Below are positions 43,395 to 51,144 of a stretch of 64,000 nt of DNA, piece by piece (within the stretch, counting starts at the first letter, position 1; each line of letters starts with the position of its first letter). The stretch comes from Streptomyces sp. NBC_00247 (GTDB lineage: Bacteria; Actinomycetota; Actinomycetes; Streptomycetales; Streptomycetaceae), in contig NZ_CP108093.1 of NCBI RefSeq assembly GCF_036188265.1, positions 3,237,001 to 3,301,000 on the forward strand, read 5' to 3'. Under the pieces are notes generated by a model. That model was not told the origin of the DNA. It searched no databases and saw only the letters and a list, made by a program, of their open reading frames with translations. Both the position numbers and the translations under genes were made by a program.

Positions 43395-43427
43395 GACACG
43401 CCCCGGCCCCCACGGCCGGGGCGTGTC
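43395..43427 (+). terminator. Terminator of the terB-like gene
   Basis: GACACGCCCCGGCC (43395-43408) pairs perfectly with 43414-43427, a 14-bp stem with a 5-nt loop, 58 bp after the stop codon. Confidence 0.85.
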
Positions 43428-43438
43428 CCGTCTCCGCC

Positions 43439-43531
43439 CGACCGGGACCGTGGCGCCTGCCTCCGCGCGACCGGGACCGTGGCCTGCCTCCGCGCGACCG
43501 GGACCGTGGCGCCTGCCTCCGCGCGACCGGG
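43439..43531. repeat. About 29-bp tandem repeat, 3 copies plus partial
   Basis: Copies start at 43439, 43468 and 43495, each beginning CGACCGGGACCGTGGC and ending CTGCCTCCGCG; the middle one lacks 2 bp. A partial fourth copy starts at 43524. It lies in the 419-bp non-coding gap between terB and the next gene. Nothing else is evident there apart from the terminator and the promoter side of the next gene. Confidence 0.85.
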
Positions 43532-43756
43532 CCGCGTTCCGCTGCTCCGAAGGGGTCCCTGAAAAGGGGCCCGGAAAGGGCCCCGGAGGACGCTGGAAGT
43601 CCCTCCGCATCAGGGTCGCGTCAACGTGACCCCGGTCCGGCGTCAAGTACCCGTCAGGGCCCGGCGTCCACCCGCGCCACCTCCTGCCCGCGGACCTAGC
43701 GTCGAAGACGAACCGCCGGGTCGCGTCCGCGACCCGTGCCGACGCTTGGAGGCACC

Positions 43757-44221
43757 ATGGAAAGCGCGCTGCAGGATCCCGACCCCCTCGAACCCGTCCC
43801 GGCCGGACCTCCACTCGCATCCGTCCCGGCCGGGCCCCTGTTCGTACCCGTCCGGTCGGGTTCCGCCCGCTGTCCGTCGAGCGTCCGGGCGCTGTTCTTC
43901 CGCACCCCGCTCGGCGCGCGCACCGCCGTCGCGTTCACCTCTCAGGTGCGGCTCGTCGCCACCCTGGGCGCCGGACAGCCGTGGGTACGCCTCTGCGAAC
44001 CCGCCCTGCGCGCCCTCGCCGCGCCGCTCGGCGTCCGTACCCTCACCGTCGACCCGCAGCTCTCCGCGCCGCGCGCCGCCGATCCGCACCCCTCGGTGCC
44101 GCACACCGCGGCGCGGGCCGCCCACACGCAACCCGCCGCGACCACGTCGTCCGCGCCGGACCCGACTCCCGCCGCGCCGGGCGTCCCCGACGCCTCCGCG
44201 CTCGTCCGCCACGGACGCTGA
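43757..44221 (+). CDS. SAV_915-like protein upstream of lysA
   Basis: 154 residues. The folded part is GPLFVPVRSGSARCPSSVRAL, FFRTPLGARTAVAFTSQVRL and EPALRALAAPLGVRTLTVDPQL. It resembles the small Streptomyces SAV_915 family with SseB-like character; this name is from memory and the function is unknown. N- and C-termini are Pro/Ala-rich and disordered. GGAGG precedes ATG 43757. The lysA gene starts 13 bp after its stop, so the pair is an operon, and the protein may concern the diaminopimelate/lysine decarboxylase encoded next. Confidence 0.75.
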   Translation: MESALQDPDPLEPVPAGPPLASVPAGPLFVPVRSGSARCPSSVRALFFRTPLGARTAVAFTSQVRLVATLGAGQPWVRLCEPALRALAAPLGVRTLTVDPQLSAPRAADPHPSVPHTAARAAHTQPAATTSSAPDPTPAAPGVPDASALVRHGR

Positions 44222-44233
44222 AGGGACCGCGCC

Positions 44234-45712
44234 ATGACCACCACCCCGCTCGTCCCCGTCCCCACCCCCGCGCCGGCCGGGTCCCCAAGCCCCACCGGCG
44301 CCCCCGCCCCGGCCGGGTCCCACGACCCGGCCGGGGAAGTCCGCCGCTCAGCCGCCTCCCCTACCGCGCCCTCCGCCCTCGCCCCGTGCGCCTCCCCGGC
44401 GTGGCAGGCGTATCCGCAGGACGTCTGGCCCGCCTCCACCCGCCCCGGCCCGCACGGGGACATGACCGTGGGCGGGGTCTCCCTGACCGAGGCCGCCGAA
44501 CGGTTCGGCACCCCGCTGTACGTGCTCGACGAACACGAGGTCCGCGACCGCTGCCGGACCTACCGGGCCGCCTTCCCGCCCGAAGAGGCGGACGTCGTCT
44601 ACGCGGCGAAGGCGTTCCTCAGCCGGGCCGTCGTCCGGTGGATCAGGGAGGAGGGCCTCGGGCTCGACGTCTGCTCGGCCGGTGAACTCCTCCTCGCGAT
44701 CAGCGCGGGCTTCCCCGCCGACCGGATCGTGCTGCACGGCAACGCCAAGAGCCCGGAGGACCTGAGCACCGCCGTGCGGCTCGGAGTGGGCAGGATCGTG
44801 CTCGACTCGACCTCCGAGATCGCGCGCCTCTCCGCTCTGGTGCCGCACGGCACCCGTCAGCCCGTCATGATCCGCGTCGTGCCCGGCATTTCGGCCGGTG
44901 GCCACGCGTCGGTACGCACCGGCACGGACGACCAGAAGTTCGGCCTCTCCCTCATGGACGGCTCGGCCCAGCACGCCATCGATCGCGTCCTCGGTCAGCC
45001 GGGGCTCGAACTCGTGGGCCTGCACTGCCACATCGGCTCGCAGATCACCTCGATCACGCCGTACGTGTCCGCCCTGCGCCGGATGGTGGGGCTCCTCGCC
45101 CGCACCCGGGACAAGCACGGGGTGGTACTGCCCGAACTGGACATGGGCGGCGGGCACGGGATCGCCTACCGGGCGGGCGAACCCGCGCTCGACATCCCCG
45201 CCCTCGCCTCGCGCATCCGCGCCGAACTGGCCGCCGGCTGCGCACGGTCCATGCTGCCGGTGCCCCGGCTGACGGTCGAACCCGGGCGGGCGGTCATCGG
45301 CCCGGCGGGCGTCGCCGTGTACCGGGTACTCGCGGTCAAACGCACCGGTACCCGCACCTTCGTCGCCGTCGACGGCGGCATGAGCGACAACCCCCGCCCG
45401 GCGCTGTACGGGGTGCGGTACGCGCCCCGCATGGTCGGACGGGCCTCCACCGCACCCGGGCGGACGATGACCGTGGTCGGCCGGCACTGCGAGGCCGGCG
45501 ACGTCCTGGCCGACGCGGTCGAACTCCCCGGCGACGTGCACCCGGGCGATCTGCTGGCCGTCCCGGCGGCGGGGGCGTACCACCTGTCGATGGCCTCCGG
45601 GTACAACCTCGTCGGCCGGCCACCGGTGGTCGCCGTGTCGGAAGGCAGCGCGCGGCTGCTCGTACGCCGCGAGTCCCTCGACGACCTCCGGCGCAGGGAC
45701 GTCGGGGTCTGA
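44234..45712 (+). CDS. lysA: Diaminopimelate decarboxylase (type III PLP, alanine racemase fold)
   Basis: 492 residues. After a 55-residue Pro/Ala/Ser-rich extension the LysA core starts TVGGVSLTEAAERFGTPLYVL. The PLP lysine is Lys126 in VVYAAKAF. HCHIGSQ, DMGGGHGIAY and TVEPGRAVIGPAG bind PLP phosphate. Cys419 in GRHCEAGDVL is the active-site Cys from the partner subunit. It converts meso-diaminopimelate to lysine. Streptomyces often has two lysA copies; this one, coupled to a SAV_915-like gene, may serve a specialised role. Confidence 0.92.
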   Translation: MTTTPLVPVPTPAPAGSPSPTGAPAPAGSHDPAGEVRRSAASPTAPSALAPCASPAWQAYPQDVWPASTRPGPHGDMTVGGVSLTEAAERFGTPLYVLDEHEVRDRCRTYRAAFPPEEADVVYAAKAFLSRAVVRWIREEGLGLDVCSAGELLLAISAGFPADRIVLHGNAKSPEDLSTAVRLGVGRIVLDSTSEIARLSALVPHGTRQPVMIRVVPGISAGGHASVRTGTDDQKFGLSLMDGSAQHAIDRVLGQPGLELVGLHCHIGSQITSITPYVSALRRMVGLLARTRDKHGVVLPELDMGGGHGIAYRAGEPALDIPALASRIRAELAAGCARSMLPVPRLTVEPGRAVIGPAGVAVYRVLAVKRTGTRTFVAVDGGMSDNPRPALYGVRYAPRMVGRASTAPGRTMTVVGRHCEAGDVLADAVELPGDVHPGDLLAVPAAGAYHLSMASGYNLVGRPPVVAVSEGSARLLVRRESLDDLRRRDVGV

Positions 45713-45743
45713 CGTCCGGGTGCGCGGGTCCCTGGGCGCGGGT

Positions 45744-46817
45744 TCAGATCTCCTTCGTGGGCCAGTCCAGCAGCCGGGCGCCGATGACCGCCGTCTGGAG
45801 GGTGTAGCGGTGCACCGGGTCGGACGGGTCCGACCCGGTCAGCTCGTGGATGCGCTCCAGCCGGTACGTCAGCGCCCGAACGCTCAGCGACAGGCGGCGG
45901 GCCGTCTCCGCCGCCACGCACCCCGAGTCGAAGTACGCCGAGAGGGTCCGCAGCAGCGGTTCGGCGCCGCCCCTGGCCTTCTGGAGCGGCCCCAGCCGAC
46001 TGCGCACCAGGTCCGCCATGGCCTGGCGGTCCCGGGTCAGCACGGGATAGACGAGCAGGTCGGCCGCGTGCAGCACCGGATCGTCGAGCGCCATCCGCCG
46101 GGCGAGCTCGTGGGCCTCCAGGGCCTCGTCGTACGACTGGACGACACCGCCGGGTCCGTGGTGCGAGCGGCCGATGGCGACCTGCCCGCCGCCGGTCGCC
46201 GAACGGGACTGCTGGGCGAAGTGGAGCAGCACCTCCGGCCGGCTGCCCGGCGCGACGCAGACCAGACGGCCGTCCTTGGTCGTCAGCAAGATCTCCCGCC
46301 CGCTGAACCGGGCCAGCATCGCCGCTTCCACACTGCGCGGCACCAGGTCCGTCTCGGTGTACGCCTCCGGGCCCACGGCCACCGCGACCGCGTGCGCCCG
46401 CGAGAGGTGCAGGCCGAACCGGGTGGACCGCTCCGCGAGGCGGCCGAGGTCGCTGCGCCCGTAGAGCAGGTCGTCGATGAACTCGCGCCGGGCCGCCTCC
46501 TCACGACGTACCGTCAGCCGCTGCGCCCGCTCGAAGCCCTCGGCGAAGACGTCCACGGCCTGCTCCACGGCGTGCAGCACCGCGTCGGTCGCGCCCGCAC
46601 CGCCCCGGGCCGCCGTACGCGGCCAGTGCGCGCGGGTCTGGGCGAGGTGGAAGGTGATCAGCTCGCGCAGCCGGAGCCCGGATTCCGCCGCTTCCCGGCC
46701 CAGGTCGCGGTGCTCCTCCAGCTCCTTGTGCGTCAACCGCCTCCCCGTCCCGGCCACCTCCTCCAGGACGCGGACGTAGTTCCCCAGCACCTCGTCGGGT
46801 ATGCGCGACTCCGCCAT
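45744..46817 (-). CDS. PucR/CdaR family transcriptional regulator
   Basis: About 357 residues. The N-terminal helical part (NYVRVLEEVAGTGRRLTHKELEEHRDLG) is followed by a middle GGDEF-like sensor region (LGRLAERSTRFGLHLSRAHAV to LVCVAPGSRPEVLLHF). The C-terminal PucR helix-turn-helix is LLRTLSAYFDSGCVAAETARRLSLSVRALTYRLERI-like, split here as TLSAYFDSGCVAAETARRL and VRALTYRLERIHELTG. It is divergent from an ion-channel-like gene. A 19-bp palindrome lies in between, and the same element occurs upstream of the flotillin operon. I propose these as its targets. The effector is unknown. Confidence 0.9.
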   Translation of the reverse strand: MAESRIPDEVLGNYVRVLEEVAGTGRRLTHKELEEHRDLGREAAESGLRLRELITFHLAQTRAHWPRTAARGGAGATDAVLHAVEQAVDVFAEGFERAQRLTVRREEAARREFIDDLLYGRSDLGRLAERSTRFGLHLSRAHAVAVAVGPEAYTETDLVPRSVEAAMLARFSGREILLTTKDGRLVCVAPGSRPEVLLHFAQQSRSATGGGQVAIGRSHHGPGGVVQSYDEALEAHELARRMALDDPVLHAADLLVYPVLTRDRQAMADLVRSRLGPLQKARGGAEPLLRTLSAYFDSGCVAAETARRLSLSVRALTYRLERIHELTGSDPSDPVHRYTLQTAVIGARLLDWPTKEI

Positions 46818-46843
46818 CAACCCTTCCCCTCCCTCGTTTCCCG

Positions 46844-46855
46844 TACATATATGTA
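46844..46855. promoter_or_regulatory. AT-rich palindrome TACATATATGTA
   Basis: A perfect 12-bp palindrome 27 bp upstream of the pucR-like start, in otherwise GC-rich DNA. It could be the -10 region of that gene or an operator. It has the TACA-N4-TGTA layout also seen at 42819-42830. Confidence 0.4.
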
Positions 46856-46891
46856 ACCCACAACCGTCCCTGCCACCGCCCGGCAAGTCCC

Positions 46892-46951
46892 CCGCTCCAG
46901 GACTGCCGGTTTCCGGCAGTGCGCGGGGGCCGCTTTGGATGACACGATCCG
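46892..46951. promoter_or_regulatory. Shared operator element upstream of the PucR/channel pair
   Basis: A 30-bp element at 46892-46921 contains ACTGCCGG-TTT-CCGGCAGT (46902-46920), followed 18 bp later by TGACACGATCCG (46940-46951). It is the counterpart of 27753-27812: 28/30 identical in the first block, 10/12 in the second, with the same spacing. It lies between the divergent pucR-like and channel genes, oriented towards the channel gene. Confidence 0.72.
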
Positions 46952-47202
46952 TACCGCACCACACGGGGGAACGACCAGGTGTGACAACGGGGGTGTGGAC
47001 GGGGGAACGGCCCGGCGACCGGGTCCCATCGCGGGACCCGGTACCGGGTTCCCCACCCTCTCCCCGTCGGCGGACCGGGCGCCCGCTCTCCGGCCGTCGC
47101 CGCACGCGAGTCCGCGCCGCCGCACGCTCCTCCGTGCTCCCGCCGGACCCTGCCTCCGCCTCCGGATCGCCGAGTCCCGCACCGACCCGACAGGAGCACG
47201 GC

Positions 47203-49227
47203 ATGCTGGGTTTCGTGTCCCCTCTACCCCAGCAGCCGCAGCGCCCCCCACGCCCACCGGTGTCCGGCCACATGGTGGTCTGCGGCGACGACGCACTCGC
47301 CCGACGACTCGCGGTGGAACTGCGTTACGTCTACGGGGAACGCGTCGCCCTGATCCTTCCGCCCGGCCCGGACTCCGCACAGCCCGACCTCCCGATGAAC
47401 CAACGGGCACGCGCTTCCGCCCTGTTCGGCCGGATGTCCGCGGCGATGAGCCGCAACGGTGCCGGTTCCGCACCCGTGGACGGCGTCGGGTCGGGCGACA
47501 GCGACACCAACGCCGGGGTGGAGCCCGTCCTCATCCTGGAGGCGGCGGAGCCCTCCGACGACGCTCTGGAGGAGGCGGGCATCGGCCGTGCCGCCGCCCT
47601 CGCCCTCGTCTACGAGGACGACGAACGCAACATCCGGGCCGCGCTCACCGCCCGGCGCCTCAACCCCCGGCTCCGCCTGGTGATCCGGCTCTACAACCGC
47701 AAGCTCGGCCTGCACCTGGAGACTCTGCTCGACCAGGCCGCGGCCGTCGCCGCCCCCGGGCTCGACCCGGCCGCGCTGGACGCGAGCACCACGGTCCTCT
47801 CCGACGCCGACACGGTCGCCCCGGCCCTCGCCGCCACGGCACTGACCGGCAGCAGCAAGGTCGTCCAGGCGGAGGGGCTGCTGCTGCGAGCGGTCGAACG
47901 CACCCCGCCCGGCCCCGGCGAGCGGGCCGATCCGGGACTCTGCACCCTCGCGCTCCTCTCGTCCACCAGCGTCGACCCGGCCGGCGCCGAAGGCTCCGAC
48001 AGCAGCGGCGACGAAGGGCCGCGGTTGCTGCCGGACGAGCGGTCCGTGGCGGCGGCGACGGGGCGCGGCACCGTCGTCCTGGAGGCCGTCAGCCGGTCGG
48101 TCCCGGACCGGCCCGCCGTCCGGATGGGCGGCAGGGGCGCCCCGCTGAGCCAGGTGTTCTCGCGACGGCTGCGCTGGTCGGCGCTGGGGGTCGCGGCAGC
48201 GGTCGTCTGTCTGGCGGTGGCCTCGGTACGGACGACCGGTGACAGCGCACCGCACTCCGTGTACCTGACCCTGCTCGACCTCGTCGCCATGGGAGACCCG
48301 GCGGAGGACACGGCCCCTTCCGCGCGCAAGATCATCCAGCTGCTGTCGGGGGTGGCCGGGCTCCTGCTGCTCCCCCTGCTGATCGCGGCGGTGCTGGAGG
48401 CCTTCGGCACCCTGCGCACCGCCTCCTCGCTGCGCCGTCCACCCCGCGGCCTCTCGGGCCACGTGGTCCTGCTCGGCCTGGGCAAGATCGGTACCCGGGT
48501 CCTCGTACGCCTCCGCGAGCTCGGCATCCCCGTGGTCGTCGTGGAGGAGGACCCGAACGCCCGGGGCATCCCGGTGGCCCGCTCCCTGCACGTACCGACC
48601 GTCATCGGCGACGTCACCCAGGAAGGCGTGCTGGAAGCGGCCAAGATCGGCCGGGCCCGCGCACTGCTCGCCCTGACCAGCCGCGACACGACCAACCTCG
48701 AAGCGACGCTCTACGCCCGGTCGATCAAGCCCGACCTGCGGGTGGCGCTCCGGCTCTACGACGACGATTTCGCGACCGTCGTCTACCGCACCCTGCGCAC
48801 CGCCCACCCGCAGGCCACCACCCGCTCCCGGTCGGTGACCCACCTGGCCGCCCCCTCCTTCGCCGTGGCGATGATGGGCCGGCAGATCCTCGGAGCCGTT
48901 CCGGTCGAGCGGAAGGTCATGCTCTTCGCCGCCCTGGTGGTGGGCGGACATCCGCAACTGGAGGGCCACACCGTCGCTCAGGCGTTCCGGGCCGGCGCCT
49001 GGCGGGTGCTGGCTCTGGACACCACCCCGCTCGGTGACCGGGTACCCGACCTGGCCGGCGCACGCGCCTACGACACCGAGGGAAGCCGGCAGCGCACCTC
49101 GGGGCTGATCTGGGACCTCCCGCCCGAGTACGTACTCAACGCCGAGGACCGGGTGGTGATCGCCGCGACCCGGCGCGGGCTGGCAGAGCTGCTCCGCCGA
49201 CAGCGCTCGGCGGCCGCACGGCGCTGA
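47203..49227 (+). CDS. Putative ion channel protein with two TrkA-N/RCK domains (CASTOR/POLLUX-like)
   Basis: 674 residues. An N-terminal nucleotide-binding domain (GHMVVCGDDALARRLAVELRYV, about 22-180) comes before the membrane part. That part has two helices (WSALGVAAAVVCLAVASV and IIQLLSGVAGLLLLPLLIAAV, about 325-400) with a pore-like loop between them (LLDLVAMGDPAED, where V361-A-M-G-D365 is at the place of a TVGYGD filter). A second TrkA-N domain (GHVVLLGLGKIGTRVLVRL, Rossmann GxGxxG) and a TrkA-C-like end follow. NAD- or nucleotide-gated cation flux is the likely role. The ATG at 47203 has AGGAG upstream, leaving a 280-nt leader after the shared operator. Confidence 0.85.
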   Translation: MLGFVSPLPQQPQRPPRPPVSGHMVVCGDDALARRLAVELRYVYGERVALILPPGPDSAQPDLPMNQRARASALFGRMSAAMSRNGAGSAPVDGVGSGDSDTNAGVEPVLILEAAEPSDDALEEAGIGRAAALALVYEDDERNIRAALTARRLNPRLRLVIRLYNRKLGLHLETLLDQAAAVAAPGLDPAALDASTTVLSDADTVAPALAATALTGSSKVVQAEGLLLRAVERTPPGPGERADPGLCTLALLSSTSVDPAGAEGSDSSGDEGPRLLPDERSVAAATGRGTVVLEAVSRSVPDRPAVRMGGRGAPLSQVFSRRLRWSALGVAAAVVCLAVASVRTTGDSAPHSVYLTLLDLVAMGDPAEDTAPSARKIIQLLSGVAGLLLLPLLIAAVLEAFGTLRTASSLRRPPRGLSGHVVLLGLGKIGTRVLVRLRELGIPVVVVEEDPNARGIPVARSLHVPTVIGDVTQEGVLEAAKIGRARALLALTSRDTTNLEATLYARSIKPDLRVALRLYDDDFATVVYRTLRTAHPQATTRSRSVTHLAAPSFAVAMMGRQILGAVPVERKVMLFAALVVGGHPQLEGHTVAQAFRAGAWRVLALDTTPLGDRVPDLAGARAYDTEGSRQRTSGLIWDLPPEYVLNAEDRVVIAATRRGLAELLRRQRSAAARR

Positions 49228-49266
49228 CCACCGGGGGAAGACGGGCCTCGACTCCGGGAGCTGTCT

Positions 49267-49282
49267 TGTTTCACGTGAAACA
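49267..49282. promoter_or_regulatory. parS: parS centromere site (ParB binding)
   Basis: TGTTTCACGTGAAACA is a perfect 16-bp palindrome containing the exact 14-bp parS consensus GTTTCACGTGAAAC. Streptomyces carries about 20 such sites, most of them near oriC. It lies in the gap after the channel gene. Confidence 0.95.
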
Positions 49283-49420
49283 TGGGCACACCCGGACGGA
49301 CGCGTCCCCGGGCCGCGCCCCTCACCCGTTCGGCCCAGGAACGCTCCCCGTCGATTGTTCCGTCATGCGGTAATGGACCGTGTTGTCCCCGTACCGCAGA
49401 CCGCAGGAGAGGGAAAGTTC

Positions 49421-50248
49421 ATGCCTGTCTGCACCACGCGCGACGGAGTCGAGATCTTCTACAAGGACTGGGGCCAGGGGCGGCCCGTGGTCTTCATCCA
49501 CGGCTGGCCGCTGAACGGCGACGCCTGGCAGGACCAGGTCAAGGCCGTCGCGGACGCCGGCTACCGCGGCATCGCCCACGACCGCCGGGGCCACGGCCGC
49601 TCCACCCCGGTGTGGGACGGCTACGACTTCGACACGTTCGCCGACGACCTCGACGACCTGATCACCCAGCTCGACCTGCGGGACGTCACCCTCGTCGCGC
49701 ACTCCATGGGAGGCGGCGAACTGGCCCGGTACATCGGCCGGCACGGCACCGGACGGATCAGGTCCGCCGTCCTGCTCTCCGCGATCCCGCCACTGATGCT
49801 CCAGGGGCCGGACAACCCGGAGGGCGTCCCGCAGAGCGTCTTCGACGACATCAAGAAGGGCATCCTGACGGAACGCTCGCAGTTCTGGAAGGACACCGCG
49901 GTGGGGTTCCACTCCGCCAACCGCGAGGGCACCAAGGCCACCCAGGGCAACAAGGACGCGTTCTGGTACATGGCCATGGCCGAGACCATCGAGGGGGCGG
50001 TCGCCTGCGTCGACGCCTTCGCCTCGACGGACTTCCACGAGGACCTGAAGAAGTTCGACGTCCCCACCCTCGTCGTGCACGGCGACGACGACCAGGTCGT
50101 CCCGATCGACGCCACCGGCCGCAAGACGGCGAAGCTGGTGAAGGACGCCACGCTGAAGGTCTACGAGGGCGGCTCGCACGGCATCGCTCTGGTGCCGGGC
50201 GACAAGGAGAAGTTCAACCAGGACCTGCTGGACTTCCTCAAGAAGTGA
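49421..50248 (+). CDS. Alpha/beta hydrolase, non-haem chloroperoxidase/esterase type
   Basis: 275 residues. RDGVEIFYKDWGQGRPVVFIH with HGWPLNG (oxyanion), GIAHDRRGHGRS, nucleophile elbow VAHSMGGGELARYIGRHG (Ser95), Asp in VVHGDDDQVVP and His in YEGGSHGIALV form a complete catalytic triad. Cofactor-free perhydrolases/haloperoxidases have this pattern, with PPLMLQ after the elbow. The cellular role is probably esterase or peracid formation; the substrate is unknown. ATG 49421 has GGAGAGGGAAAG upstream; a start at 49355 is less likely. Confidence 0.92.
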   Translation: MPVCTTRDGVEIFYKDWGQGRPVVFIHGWPLNGDAWQDQVKAVADAGYRGIAHDRRGHGRSTPVWDGYDFDTFADDLDDLITQLDLRDVTLVAHSMGGGELARYIGRHGTGRIRSAVLLSAIPPLMLQGPDNPEGVPQSVFDDIKKGILTERSQFWKDTAVGFHSANREGTKATQGNKDAFWYMAMAETIEGAVACVDAFASTDFHEDLKKFDVPTLVVHGDDDQVVPIDATGRKTAKLVKDATLKVYEGGSHGIALVPGDKEKFNQDLLDFLKK

Positions 50249-50317
50249 CCCGGGCGCCGGACCGGGAGCGGCCGGAACGGAGACGGGAACGGCCCCAGCC
50301 CCCTGGGGGACCGGCCC

Positions 50318-51124
50318 ATGGCGTGCCACACTGCGCCGATGTTCTCGGACGCGGACGCCGCAGCCCTGTACGACGTACTGAACCCCTGGGACCCCGGAGC
50401 CTGGCCCGCCGACGCCCTCTACGAGGCGCTGGTCGGCACCGCCGACTCCGTCCTGGACGTGGGCTGCGGCACCGGGGCGATGCTCGTCCGCGCCCGGGAG
50501 CAGGGACACACCGGCCGTCTCGTCGGACTCGAACCGGACCGGGCCGCCCTGGCCCGGGCCCGGCGCCGCACCGACATCGAATGGATCGAGGGCACGGCGG
50601 CGGACGCGGACCGGCAGCACGTGCGCGGACCCGGCCCGCGGGACGGGCCGTCCGGCTTCGCGCTGGTGACGATGGTGAGCCACGCGTTCCAGTGCCTGGT
50701 GACCGACGACGCGCTGCGGGCTTCGCTGGCCGCGATCCACGCCGCGCTGCGCCCCGGCGGGCTGTTCGCCTTCGAGACCCGCCACCCGCGCGCCCGCGCC
50801 TGGCAGAACTGGACTCCGGACCACGCCTCCACCGTCGAGGCCCCTTCCGGGCGCAGGCTCCGCGTCTGGCACGAGGTCGAGTCGGCGGAGGACGGCGTGG
50901 TGGCCTTCACGACCACCACCACGAGCGCCGGGCCCGACGCCACCGTGCTGCGCAGGGACCGCTCGCGGCTGCGCTTCCTCGACGAGAGCGCGTTGGACGG
51001 TTTCCTCGCCGAGGCGGGCTTCCTCGTGGAAGGCCGGTACGGGGACTGGGACCGCACCCCGGTCACGGCGACGAGCCGCGAGATCATCACGCTGGCCCGC
51101 CGCCCCGCCCTGTCCCGCCGATAG
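50318..51124 (+). CDS. SAM-dependent methyltransferase (class I)
   Basis: 268 residues. VLDVGCGTGAMLVRA is SAM-binding motif I, GLEPDRAALARARRR motif II with the acidic residue, and HAALRPGGLFAFETRHPRA follows motif III. The C-terminal half has beta strands (RLRVWHEVESAEDGVVAFTTTT) as in methyltransferases that act on small molecules. The start is uncertain: ATG 50318 follows GGGGGA by 7 bp, while the first conserved residues are at MFSDADAAALYDVLNPW (50339). The substrate is unknown. It stands alone, convergent with trpS. Confidence 0.87.
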   Translation: MACHTAPMFSDADAAALYDVLNPWDPGAWPADALYEALVGTADSVLDVGCGTGAMLVRAREQGHTGRLVGLEPDRAALARARRRTDIEWIEGTAADADRQHVRGPGPRDGPSGFALVTMVSHAFQCLVTDDALRASLAAIHAALRPGGLFAFETRHPRARAWQNWTPDHASTVEAPSGRRLRVWHEVESAEDGVVAFTTTTTSAGPDATVLRRDRSRLRFLDESALDGFLAEAGFLVEGRYGDWDRTPVTATSREIITLARRPALSRR

Positions 51125-51144
51125 CGCCCGAACCGTGGCAGGGG

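Noticed and set aside
46981..47202. Upstream extension of the ion-channel gene
   Set aside because: The frame is open, but its translation is Arg/Pro/Ser-rich without homology features. AGGAG before ATG 47203 marks a better start.
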